Part shown: positions 56,790 to 64,000 of the stretch, in pieces
Layout: each line of letters opens with the position of its first letter
Numbering within the stretch: position 1 is the first letter of the stretch
DNA from: Marine Group II euryarchaeote MED-G38
GTDB lineage: Archaea; Thermoplasmatota; Poseidoniia; Poseidoniales; Thalassarchaeaceae
Assembly (NCBI GenBank): GCA_002457145.1
Contig: NTJP01000003.1
Span: 1-64,000, forward strand
Length of the DNA stretch: 64,000 nt
Direction: 5' to 3'
The notes under the pieces: model-generated
The model's input: only the letters and a program-made list of their open reading frames with translations
Told to the model about the DNA's origin: nothing
Database searches by the model: none
Program-made: the position numbers and the translations under genes

Positions 56790-57482
56790 ATGGAACAAGG
56801 TTCAATTATTCATATTGATTATGACTTATTTAATGCAAATACAGAGAAACTAATCGAGACTACCAGAGAAGAAGTTGCGAAGGAACATGATGTGTACGAT
56901 GAGAATCGTACCTACATACCTATGATCAGCATAGTAGGATCAGGCCGATTAATTAAAGGATTTGAATCTCATTTGGAAAATGCTGAAGTAAATACTGATT
57001 ATAAGTTTGATATTGAGGCAATAGAGGCTTACGGAGAACGAGACCAAAGTTTGATTGAAACTATTTCACAAAATGTGTTACTAAAGAGTGTGCGTGATCC
57101 CAATACTTTGCATATTGGAGGCCCTGTTGAAATCGGAGGGAGAACTGGTACTCTTCAATTCCTCAGTGCAGGAAGAGCAAGAATTGATTACAATCATCCA
57201 TTGGCTGGAGTCACACTTCGATATGACTACAAAATAACAAAAGTGGTAGAAGATCGTAATGAACAAGTTGAAACTTTACTAAAAATGAATACTGGTCGAG
57301 AAGACTTTGAAGTAGAATTCGAAGGAGACGATCTTACTGTAACTTTGCCAGAAGAAATTTCTTATGACCAAAATTGGCCATATGCTAAATTTTCGCTAGT
57401 ACAAACGATTAGAGAAAGTCTGGGAGTAGGAATTGTAATATTCAGAGAAGTTCACAAACCACGCTCGGTTGAAGAAGAGTAA
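56790..57482 (+). CDS. Long FKBP-type peptidyl-prolyl isomerase
   Basis: The FKBP core is split by an IF (flap) domain: MISIVGSGRLIKGFESHLE, then GRARIDYNHPLAGVTLRYDY, the pattern of archaeal FKBP26/SlyD-like proteins. The last about 75 residues form an added alpha/beta domain seen in the same family. It folds proteins in the cytoplasm. There is no signal peptide. The ATG at 56790 is used. Confidence 0.9.
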   Translation: MEQGSIIHIDYDLFNANTEKLIETTREEVAKEHDVYDENRTYIPMISIVGSGRLIKGFESHLENAEVNTDYKFDIEAIEAYGERDQSLIETISQNVLLKSVRDPNTLHIGGPVEIGGRTGTLQFLSAGRARIDYNHPLAGVTLRYDYKITKVVEDRNEQVETLLKMNTGREDFEVEFEGDDLTVTLPEEISYDQNWPYAKFSLVQTIRESLGVGIVIFREVHKPRSVEEE

Positions 57483-57574
57483 TTTACTTCCAATGTATGT
57501 TATATTGTTAGTTTTTATCAACATAGCTTGTTAGTAGGTTTATTTCTGATGTCTTTTTGGCTTGATACGCCTCA

Positions 57575-57679
57575 ATGACGACAAAAGGGTTTACTGAGCC
57601 AATTGGTATTGACGTTCCCTATGAGTACCGAGAGGCACTATTGATGCGTGGTTTGAAATTACACTACAGTATCGGGTAA
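57575..57679 (+). CDS. Candidate 34-aa small ORF upstream of a lipoprotein gene
   Basis: An ATG-to-TAA frame encodes MTTKGFTEPIGIDVPYEY then REALLMRGLKLHYSIG. A TATA-like TTTATTT at 57539-57545 is about 33 nt before the ATG, suggesting an almost leaderless mRNA. The stop is 3 nt before the lipoprotein ATG, the tight spacing of a coupled pair. It could be a small protein or a leader ORF. There is no homology evidence. Confidence 0.35.
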   Translation: MTTKGFTEPIGIDVPYEYREALLMRGLKLHYSIG

Positions 57680-57682
57680 ATA

Positions 57683-58300
57683 ATGAGGAATGCCAGTTCA
57701 GTTAGTATGCTGGTCGCAATTATGCTTGTTTGTATTGTAACTAGTGGTTGTCTCAGTCTAGCAATGCAACGTGAAATGATTGAAGATATGCGAGAAGAAC
57801 CTGTATTGATTGAAAAGGAAGATAGATTTGGTTGGGACTATACTTTTGATTCTTCAACCGCTGTCAACACGATACTTTATTCTAATGAAACATCAATTTC
57901 TTTTGATGATACTGTTTCTAAACTTGTTATAGAATTTCGTGCACAATTTCCATATTCAACATACATTGAAGATCTAGTTGGAAATGAGACAAATGAGGTT
58001 CGTTATGTTGATGTTAAATTGTGGCAACCAGGAACAAGAGGAATCTCTTCTCCTTTTTGGGAAGTTAGAGCTACACAGGACTATCCATTAGAGAGATTTA
58101 CATTTGGAAAAAGTGATTTTATTTTGGGAGAATGGGAATTAGTAGTTGAGGCCAGAGGATATGGAATTACTGCCCCAGTAGATCAACTATCCTTTCATGA
58201 TCATTTTGAAGTCTGGGCTACTGTAACTAAACCTTGTGTCCGATTTCCTGAAATAGATGATGTTGGAGAATGTACTTTTCTCTCGGATTTAAAGAGCTAG
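57683..58300 (+). CDS. Predicted lipoprotein, 205 aa
   Basis: The signal MRNASSVSMLVAIMLVCIV runs into TSGC (lipobox Cys23). The rest has a beta-rich pattern with the motif FEVWATVTKPCVRFPEIDD and two further Cys near the end. No known domain was recognised. The ATG directly follows the small ORF stop. It is probably cell-surface. Confidence 0.72.
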   Translation: MRNASSVSMLVAIMLVCIVTSGCLSLAMQREMIEDMREEPVLIEKEDRFGWDYTFDSSTAVNTILYSNETSISFDDTVSKLVIEFRAQFPYSTYIEDLVGNETNEVRYVDVKLWQPGTRGISSPFWEVRATQDYPLERFTFGKSDFILGEWELVVEARGYGITAPVDQLSFHDHFEVWATVTKPCVRFPEIDDVGECTFLSDLKS

Positions 58301-58317
58301 AATATTTTCCATCATGC

Positions 58318-58354
58318 GTAGCGCTTATGAATAGAAGGCAGGTGGCCGCGCTAC
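58318..58354 (+). promoter_or_regulatory. Inverted repeat upstream of rps2
   Basis: GTAGCGC (58318-58324) pairs with GCGCTAC (58348-58354), a perfect 7-bp stem with a 23-nt loop, ending just before the GAGGT Shine-Dalgarno of rps2. A TATA-like box (about 58300) may place the RNA start inside the loop, so it could be either a DNA operator or an RNA leader. Weak evidence. Confidence 0.3.
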
Positions 58355-58366
58355 TGAGGTTTGATT

Positions 58367-58981
58367 ATGGATGAAAGTATGACCCCACTAGTACCTTTTG
58401 AAACATATGAACAACATGCTGTTCATATAGGTACTAATCAAAAATCAGCAGATATGAAAAGATTTCTTGATACAGATAGACAAGATGCAGCCGGTTTACA
58501 TCTAATAGATCTAAATCAAACAGATGCTCGAATTAGAACTGTTGCAAAATTTATTTCAAATTATGACGCAGACAGAATTCTCGTAGTTAGCGCGCGTCAG
58601 TATGGACAACGTCCTGCTCGAATGTTTGCACAATCTATTGGCTCTAAACATATAGTGGGACGTTTTATACCAGGAACACTAACTAATTCACGATTACGTA
58701 CTTATTTGGAACCTGAGTTAATTATAGTCACTGATCCTGCAGCAGATTCTCAAGCTCTAAATGAAGCAGTAAATTCAGGCCTTCCTGTTGTAGCAATTTG
58801 TGATGCTAACAATAAATTAAGAAATGTTGATATCGCTCTTCCTGCCAATAACAAAGGAAGAAGATCATTAGCTCTTATATTCTGGTTATTATCTCGTGAA
58901 GTTTTGAAAATAAGGGGTACTATTGCTGATGCTGATTGGGAACGTTCTCAAGATGTAGAAGATTGGGAATCTACATTCTAA
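58367..58981 (+). CDS. rps2: Ribosomal protein S2
   Basis: The S2 pattern is clear: ETYEQHAVHIGTNQKSADMK, then GRFIPGTLTNSRL and LIIVTDPAADSQALNEAVN. It sits on the back of the small subunit. The ATG at 58367 has a GAGGT Shine-Dalgarno; the TTG at 58361 is within the spacer. The Dus gene follows by 42 nt. Confidence 0.96.
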   Translation: MDESMTPLVPFETYEQHAVHIGTNQKSADMKRFLDTDRQDAAGLHLIDLNQTDARIRTVAKFISNYDADRILVVSARQYGQRPARMFAQSIGSKHIVGRFIPGTLTNSRLRTYLEPELIIVTDPAADSQALNEAVNSGLPVVAICDANNKLRNVDIALPANNKGRRSLALIFWLLSREVLKIRGTIADADWERSQDVEDWESTF

Positions 58982-59023
58982 CTCCCCGACGCACTCATAG
59001 AGTTGTTATTAATCCGGTAATCG

Positions 59024-60001
59024 ATGAAGAGCGGCCCAGTCCCACTTTTTCTTGCACCAATGGCAGGAGTTTCGGATTTAGCATATAGAATCCTTGCTCG
59101 TGAGTGTGGTGCTGATTTCACAGTAACGGAATTTACTGCTGCTGCTGGATTATCAAGACATGCTTCACATTCTTGGCTAAAAGTAGAGAGCCATCCACTT
59201 GAAAATCCATTCATACCTCAGATTTTTGGAGGAGTAACCGAAGAAATGGTAAAAACAGTCAAACTATTGCAAAAAAAAGCTGATATAATCGATATAAATT
59301 TTGGTTGTCCAGCACCTAAAGTTTGCCGTAATGATGCTGGAGCAGCATTACTGCGTAACCCTGATAAGATTGTAAAAATGGTTAGAGCATGCTTAGATGT
59401 CGCTGAAGTGCCTATTTCTGTAAAAGTAAGACTAGGCACAGGAACTGGTCCAAATACAGCTCTTGAGGTCGCTCAAAGACTTGAGAGAGAAGGAATATAT
59501 CGGATCTGTGTCCATGGAAGAACTCTAAAACAAAGATATTCCGGTTTAGCAGATTGGGAGCAAATAAGAGAAATTGTCGATGGTGTCGAAATTCCTGTGA
59601 TTGCTAATGGCGATGTAGTAGATTCTGCTTCTACAAAATTATGTATGGATATCACCAAATCAGCTGGATTAATGATTGGTAGAGGTGCTATAGGTATGCC
59701 AAATATATTTTATGACATTAAAAGAGATTTAGGATGGAATACATCTCTGCCTCCTTGGAAAGAAGACAACCCTGCAGCTGCAAGACTCTGGTGCTGGAAA
59801 AGATATTTGGATATTAGTAAACAAGTTTATGGTGAAAAAATGAATAAAAATATCAAAAGACATGCCATTTCATTCACTAAAGGATTACCTGGGGCTTCAG
59901 CAATGCGTGTACAACTTCATTCAGTAACTACTCAAGAAGAATTAGGAAAAAGAGTTATTAAATATCTTGAGAATTTAAATCTTGAAGAATTACAATCCTA
60001 A
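59024..60001 (+). CDS. dus: tRNA-dihydrouridine synthase (DusB-like)
   Basis: The FMN TIM barrel is visible: LAPMAGVSDLAYRILAREC, INFGCPAPKVCRNDAGAALL with the catalytic Cys, and VCVHGRTLKQRYSG-like and LMIGRGAIGMP segments. It reduces uridine in tRNA. Length 325 is normal. Its 3' end overlaps the convergent regulator gene by 4 nt. Confidence 0.94.
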   Translation: MKSGPVPLFLAPMAGVSDLAYRILARECGADFTVTEFTAAAGLSRHASHSWLKVESHPLENPFIPQIFGGVTEEMVKTVKLLQKKADIIDINFGCPAPKVCRNDAGAALLRNPDKIVKMVRACLDVAEVPISVKVRLGTGTGPNTALEVAQRLEREGIYRICVHGRTLKQRYSGLADWEQIREIVDGVEIPVIANGDVVDSASTKLCMDITKSAGLMIGRGAIGMPNIFYDIKRDLGWNTSLPPWKEDNPAAARLWCWKRYLDISKQVYGEKMNKNIKRHAISFTKGLPGASAMRVQLHSVTTQEELGKRVIKYLENLNLEELQS

Positions 60002-61059
60002 ACATCTTTGGCTATTACCTTATCAAGTCTCTCTGCAACAGTTTTTATCCTGAGTAAAGACCTCTCCACGCTTCTCATTACATTTTCTTTTACTTCATCT
60101 CCGCTTGAACCTTTTATTCTATAACCATAGGGCATTCTACCTCCTAATGTATTTAGTAATATTTTTTGTTTTTCTATTGATAAAGGAGTTAATATTTCTT
60201 GAACTTTAGCACTATCTAAACTCTTTTCTTCCATGCCATAAATCAATTCTGAAGCAATTTCATCATTAATTCTTCCAAAACCACCTCTGTTAAACAACCA
60301 CTCTTTTCCTCTGGCATTATATTGTCTCATTATTCCAATGTAAATATCTTGGGCTATACGGTCTAACATTGGAACTCTCTCAGCGATATTCGAATTTCTA
60401 AATCTGTCTAATGTTCTTTTAATCCTTGATCTCGATTCTAATAATTTATCTGAAAGAGAGAGAATTGTTATCGGATCACTGCTTTTTGCCAATTCAATAA
60501 AAATCCTCTTTGCTAAATTATCGCTATCTTTTGCCCTATCACCATTTAATCCTAAATCATTTATTAAAGCATCAAATTTATTTTCATTATTTTTTGATGC
60601 AGAAGGTTCAGATATCTTAATTTTAAAATTAGTATCAGTTAATTCACTAGGAATCCTCATTCTTCTGTCTGAGTCTTTTATGTAATGGCCTAATTCTTTT
60701 AGTCTTAATTTAATAATTTCTTTAGATTGAGCAGCTAATAAATTTATAGCGGCAGTTATTGAACCACCTCTTAAAACATAGATATGCCATCTTCCGTTAT
60801 TTTCTGAGGATACCAATCCAGATTCTTTTAGCTTTAACATTTGATGATGCATTCCTGTTTGAGAAAGTCCACAAACATCCCCTAGCGTTTTAATATCCCA
60901 TCCCTTTAATGGCTCTAGTAATAATGCATCGGACATTATTCTGTGTAAAGCTCCAAATTCTTTTTCATCGCCCCATGATTCTATCTTTCTCTTTACCAAT
61001 CCTAATGAATCTAAAATCCAACTGAGAAGAATATCTGGGTCTTTACTGCCGGTTGGCAT
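59998..61059 (-). CDS. Winged-helix regulator, about 350 aa
   Basis: An ArsR-like winged helix is visible (KTLGDVCGLSQTGMHHQML, then ESGLVSSENNGRWHIYVL). A second helical region (SDPITILSLSDKLLESRSRI, then RTLDRFRNSNIAERV) looks like another HTH, followed by an unknown C-terminus. There is no membrane helix. It is the first of three neighbouring regulator genes. The ATG at 61059 (MPTGSKD) was chosen; the frame reaches an ATG at 61122, which would add 21 mostly hydrophobic residues. Confidence 0.65.
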   Translation of the reverse strand: MPTGSKDPDILLSWILDSLGLVKRKIESWGDEKEFGALHRIMSDALLLEPLKGWDIKTLGDVCGLSQTGMHHQMLKLKESGLVSSENNGRWHIYVLRGGSITAAINLLAAQSKEIIKLRLKELGHYIKDSDRRMRIPSELTDTNFKIKISEPSASKNNENKFDALINDLGLNGDRAKDSDNLAKRIFIELAKSSDPITILSLSDKLLESRSRIKRTLDRFRNSNIAERVPMLDRIAQDIYIGIMRQYNARGKEWLFNRGGFGRINDEIASELIYGMEEKSLDSAKVQEILTPLSIEKQKILLNTLGGRMPYGYRIKGSSGDEVKENVMRSVERSLLRIKTVAERLDKVIAKDV

Positions 61060-61143
61060 AGACTTCTCGATCACATTGAGTCTAATCACAAACCACTCGA
61101 ATATTACATGGCTCAAGAGCATTGGCTATGTTTTGAAGTATAT

Positions 61144-61797
61144 TTATGCTAATTCTTGACGAATCCCTAGCCACGGATAATCAACTTTAGATTCATGTAA
61201 GGCATTAATATGAGGTGCAAGAGAGATCCCGGCTTCACTCAATATACCTCTATTTCTAAGTACAGTGATAGCTGAATGGACTGAAGCGCGGGATCGACCC
61301 AAATCTCTGGCAAGTTGAGCTTGAGACGCGGGTTCAGGCGAATTTGATAATTTTTTTACTATACTCTTCTGAACTCCAGATAAGCCCACTGGTAGCATCG
61401 AAGCCGCCCTGTATTCATCAGTAACTCCTGTTCCTTCTAATATTTCGACTTGTGCAGGTGCTCCAGCATAGTAACAAGTCCTCCCATTTACAGATACTGT
61501 AGTAACCGACTTTTCATTTGTTAAAACTCTTAAATGGTGTCTAAGTGTACCATTTGCAGCGTCTAATTGTCTTTGTAATTCTCTAAAATGTATCCCAGGA
61601 GATTTTACAAGTGTAGAAATAATTCTACTTCTTAATGGATGCTCATAAGACTCTCTAGGTGCTATTATTGTTCCTTGTATCATGGGAGGCGCAATAAATG
61701 GTAATATTGATCCAAATCCCAATGTTCCACCAAGTATTGCAGTAAAAATATCTGTAGTCACGGGGTAGTTTCTACACCACTGCTCTAGCAAGGCCAT
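61144..61797 (-). CDS. Membrane-associated two-winged-helix regulator
   Basis: Residues about 15-45 are hydrophobic (TDIFTAILGGTLGFGSILPF), probably a membrane segment. Two winged helices follow: HPLRSRIISTLVKSPGIHF and ELQRQLDAANGTLRHHL, then SQAQLARDLGRSRASVHS. A TATA-like TTTAAGTATA (about 61821-61830) is about 28 nt before the ATG at 61797, favouring a leaderless start; the TTG at 61803 is less likely. A membrane-bound transcription factor is the best reading. Confidence 0.7.
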   Translation of the reverse strand: MALLEQWCRNYPVTTDIFTAILGGTLGFGSILPFIAPPMIQGTIIAPRESYEHPLRSRIISTLVKSPGIHFRELQRQLDAANGTLRHHLRVLTNEKSVTTVSVNGRTCYYAGAPAQVEILEGTGVTDEYRAASMLPVGLSGVQKSIVKKLSNSPEPASQAQLARDLGRSRASVHSAITVLRNRGILSEAGISLAPHINALHESKVDYPWLGIRQELA

Positions 61798-61862
61798 ATT
61801 CAAAACCCTACATTATGACCTTTAAGTATACATGGTCTCTTGAGTCATTAATACTTATTGTT

Positions 61863-62321
61863 TTACTTATCTATTATTACTCTTCCTTGTTGAATTTTCA
61901 TATAAGCTACAAGTGGACTTAATAATCTTCCAGCATTTCTTCCATGTTCAGTTAGTTGGTATCTGACTCTGATTGGTGGACCTTCGTCCACAATCCTGTT
62001 CACCAATCCCAATTCAGCACAATTAGTTAATTTATCAGATAATGTTCTGCTACTTATCCCTTTTAATAAATTACGCATTTCATTAAATCTACGATCACCA
62101 GCAATATATAGTGCTGCTAGAATCTCGATACTCCAACGTGAACTGAAACTAGAAAAAGCCTCAACTGCTGCACCAACTTCCCACTCAATATCATATTCTC
62201 CATTCTCATTATATGGTGCAAAAGTTCTTCTTATTGTGGTACCACTTTTCTTGACATCTTTTATTGCCTCATCGATTACTTCGTAATCCAAATTTGTAAT
62301 TTTCATTGGTTCTCTTGGCAT
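61863..62321 (-). CDS. HxlR-family transcriptional regulator
   Basis: The HxlR winged helix is clear: RWSIEILAALYIAGDRRFNE, LLKGISSRTLSDKLTN and GPPIRVRYQLTEHGRNAGR. An N-terminal part of about 50 residues precedes it. Such proteins bind palindromic operators and sense redox or electrophiles. It is divergent from two mini-ORFs, and the shared 130-bp region is symmetric, suggesting autoregulation. Confidence 0.88.
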   Translation of the reverse strand: MPREPMKITNLDYEVIDEAIKDVKKSGTTIRRTFAPYNENGEYDIEWEVGAAVEAFSSFSSRWSIEILAALYIAGDRRFNEMRNLLKGISSRTLSDKLTNCAELGLVNRIVDEGPPIRVRYQLTEHGRNAGRLLSPLVAYMKIQQGRVIIDK

Positions 62322-62451
62322 ACTATCTAGTTACTCCACAACCATCTAGTGTATAAATTACACCTCGCTGTGTACTTGAATACTACTCAATTAATATACA
62401 TAATCTCAGTGATTAGATGTATAAATAACACCGATTGTGGAGTTGAAAAAA
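62322..62451. promoter_or_regulatory. Symmetric divergent promoter between HxlR and mini-ORFs
   Basis: ACTCCACAA (62333-62341) and its exact inverse TTGTGGAGT (62435-62443) flank the region, each 9-12 nt upstream of a start codon. Two directly repeated boxes, GTATAAATTACACC (62351-62364) and GTATAAATAACACC (62419-62432), contain TATA elements. The TATA at 62420-62427 is about 28 nt before the mini-ORF ATG; the other serves HxlR. The layout fits HxlR binding both promoters. Confidence 0.65.
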
Positions 62452-62523
62452 ATGGATAAATTATTGGAAAAATGGATGGAAGAAGTATTTGAAGAAAGTG
62501 GATTTAAGGGGCTTGTAAATTGA
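62452..62523 (+). CDS. Candidate mini-ORF 1 (23 aa)
   Basis: The frame MDKLLEKWMEEVFEESG then FKGLVN is preceded by a strong TATA (62420-62427) at leaderless distance. Its stop overlaps the TTG of mini-ORF 2 (TTGA). The sequence is an amphipathic helix with Glu and Lys. It may be a real small protein or a remnant of a lost gene. Confidence 0.4.
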   Translation: MDKLLEKWMEEVFEESGFKGLVN

Positions 62524-62609
62524 ATTTAAGTAGATTAAAAGAATTAACTATTATCGCCATAGCTGAATATAGAGCGCCTGTGTGGCCAAGGCAATACAGT
62601 AGAAAATAA
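62520..62609 (+). CDS. Candidate mini-ORF 2 (29 aa)
   Basis: Starting at the TTG in TTGA, the frame reads NLSRLKELTIIAIAEYR and continues APVWPRQYSRK to TAA. The same TTGA coupling is seen in coxA/coxC and uvrB/dys in this window. It ends exactly where the convergent HCD/ECH gene begins. Coding status is unproven. Confidence 0.3.
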   Translation: MNLSRLKELTIIAIAEYRAPVWPRQYSRK

Positions 62610-64000
62610 TCAACAATCGGTATAATTAGGTCTTCTACCCTCAATCAAAGATGAAAGACCTTCAAGTGCATCTTTTGTAGAGAATATCTCCTCTAGATAA
62701 TTTAATTCTTCTGATAACCCTTCTGTTAATGAAATATCATTAGAGTTGGCAATTTCTAATAATTCTGCAGCAGTTTTAAGAGCTATAGGAGCAGTGTAAG
62801 ATAGTAACTTTATCTGCCTTGAAACCATATTCTGATCTAGATTTAAAATATCTTTTGGTTTTGAACCTTCTAATATATCCTTAATATTAATATTTGAATA
62901 AAATCCTTTTGCAAAAATAACAATACTATTCCTATCATCTATCTTTTGACTACCATATTTGTTAATCGGTTTTCCTTTCGATACTATTTTGTTTACTGTA
63001 TTCAAAATCTCATTCTGATTTACCAGGTCTGTAATCAACCCAAATGCCTTTGCAGTTTCCGCATTTAGAAAATTTCCCGCCAGAACAGCATATCTGGCAA
63101 CCTCTATTCCACATATTCTAACAGTTCTTTGAGTCCCCCCAAGTCCTGGATAAATTCCTATGTTAGTTTCTGGAAAACGCATTTGAGTTTTATTTGTACC
63201 AATCCTGTAATCACAAGAAAGAGCAAGTTCTAACCCTCCTCCTAATGACAATCCAGTAGTCAGCGCAATAGTTATTTTAGGACTATTTTCTATCTTATTC
63301 AACACATTATGCCCATGTGCAGTAAAATCGTAGATTTCCTTGAACGAATTATCTTTAATTTTATCTACAAAAAATTTTACATCTGCTCCTGCAACAAATG
63401 CCTTCCCTGAGCCTTCTATGACAATCGTACTAATATCATCTCTGTGATTCAATTTATCTATTTTTAATCCTAATTCATTAATTAAATCCACATTTAGTGC
63501 ATTCATTGCTTCAGGACGATTAAGTATAACAGTAGCAATATCATTATCAATTTTAATGTCAACATATGAAAAATCAAATGCCATATCTAATTCTTTTTGT
63601 ATTTGTAGTAATGCGGGAATATCCATATTTGCGAGTTCACAATATTTTTTCGATATTTTGAAAACTTTATCAATTCCCATTTCATTGGCTATCTCAAATG
63701 GCCCTTTATTCCATCTAAGTCCTACCTTAGCACCTCTATCGACATCTTCTTTTGAGCATATTTCTTCATCTACAATCTGAGCGGAAACTGTAAAAACTTG
63801 CCCAAGTAATCTTTCTTTAACGATTTCTTCAACAGATTTTTCATATTCTGTATTATTATCAATTTCCCATAATTCATTATTAGAAACTATTTCCCTAAGA
63901 TTAGATGCACCTCTATATCTGGAAGTATTTAGTTGCTCAGCTAGATAATCTGTAGCATGAAGTGCTATTGATGGCCCTGTTAGATTCATCAATGCAAATG
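62610..64000 (-). CDS. 3-hydroxyacyl-CoA dehydrogenase/enoyl-CoA hydratase fusion (5' end outside window)
   Basis: The N-terminal part here is the C-terminal domain of 3-hydroxyacyl-CoA dehydrogenase (FALMNLTGPSIALHATDYL, then DVDRGAKVGLRWNKGPFE). The C-terminal half is an enoyl-CoA hydratase (GSGKAFVAGADVKFF, then GLSLGGGLELALSCDYRIG with the oxyanion Gly, and PETNIGIYPGLGGTQRT with the catalytic Glu). The frame stays open to the right edge, so the NAD-binding domain lies beyond it. Such archaeal fusions work in fatty-acid oxidation or the 4-hydroxybutyrate type of carbon flow. Confidence 0.9.
   Translation of the reverse strand, partial: FALMNLTGPSIALHATDYLAEQLNTSRYRGASNLREIVSNNELWEIDNNTEYEKSVEEIVKERLLGQVFTVSAQIVDEEICSKEDVDRGAKVGLRWNKGPFEIANEMGIDKVFKISKKYCELANMDIPALLQIQKELDMAFDFSYVDIKIDNDIATVILNRPEAMNALNVDLINELGLKIDKLNHRDDISTIVIEGSGKAFVAGADVKFFVDKIKDNSFKEIYDFTAHGHNVLNKIENSPKITIALTTGLSLGGGLELALSCDYRIGTNKTQMRFPETNIGIYPGLGGTQRTVRICGIEVARYAVLAGNFLNAETAKAFGLITDLVNQNEILNTVNKIVSKGKPINKYGSQKIDDRNSIVIFAKGFYSNINIKDILEGSKPKDILNLDQNMVSRQIKLLSYTAPIALKTAAELLEIANSNDISLTEGLSEELNYLEEIFSTKDALEGLSSLIEGRRPNYTDC

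Overview
The window is AT-rich archaeal DNA, most likely from a marine Thermoplasmatota of the Marine Group II (Poseidoniales) type or a close relative. The archaeal assignment rests on Sec61-beta, SRP19, ribosomal proteins S8e, S28e, L24e and L7Ae, EF-1alpha, aIF5B, family B DNA polymerase, a GINS-like protein, deoxyhypusine synthase, long archaeal FKBP and geranylgeranyl reductase. A complete aa3-type cytochrome c oxidase, CcmF, lipoproteins, a PKD protein and a large secreted repeat protein fit an aerobic planktonic archaeon. Several genes look bacterial in origin (RibD, UvrB, PepC, an Hc1-like protein). The lineage is inferred from gene content; no phylogeny was run. Many start codons lie about 26-33 nt after a TATA-like box, suggesting widespread leaderless mRNAs, while a few genes carry a clear Shine-Dalgarno.

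Layout. 1-5.1 kb: a giant Cys- and Asp-rich repeat protein (open at the left edge), RibD, a lipid-kinase-like protein and tRNA-Ser. 5.2-9.9 kb: the operon coxB-coxA-coxC-coxD, whose CoxA carries an extra N-terminal secreted domain with a CxCH motif. 10-16 kb: an Lrp regulator, an RNA m5C methyltransferase, Sec61-beta, unknown proteins, a Xer recombinase and a RimK-like ligase. 16-20.2 kb: three co-directional genes, a SAP-domain membrane protein, ParA, and a DMT transporter whose first residues look like the ParA-activating tail of ParB. 20.2-31.6 kb: information-processing genes (PUA protein, S8e, SRP19, PolB, EF-1alpha, S10, GINS) plus IlvE, a PKD lipoprotein, PepC and tRNA-Leu.

31.6-38.7 kb: a HAD phosphatase, a P1B metal ATPase with a triple zinc-ribbon protein, a long coiled-coil protein convergent with a second ParA, and a MoxR ATPase. 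38.7-44.2 kb: the archaeal cluster L7Ae-S28e-L24e-Ndk-aIF5B, interrupted by an oppositely oriented lipoprotein, then Prs, tRNA-Ile and a PRC-barrel-like protein. 44.2-53 kb: a class III aminotransferase with a partner gene, an Hc1-like protein, deoxyhypusine synthase, UvrB, and a UbiA/UbiD pair. 53-60 kb: geranylgeranyl reductase, CcmF, FKBP, a small ORF and lipoprotein, S2 and Dus. 60-64 kb: three winged-helix regulators, a symmetric divergent promoter driving two mini-ORFs, and a hydroxyacyl-CoA dehydrogenase/enoyl-CoA hydratase fusion running off the right edge.

Together the respiratory genes (cox operon, CcmF, UbiA/UbiD, possibly GGR) suggest a quinone- and cytochrome c-dependent aerobic chain. 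The most novel candidate is the SAP-TM / ParA / ParB-tagged transporter trio, which could link DNA, ParA and the membrane. Mini-ORFs, start choices and regulatory sites are inference from sequence only.
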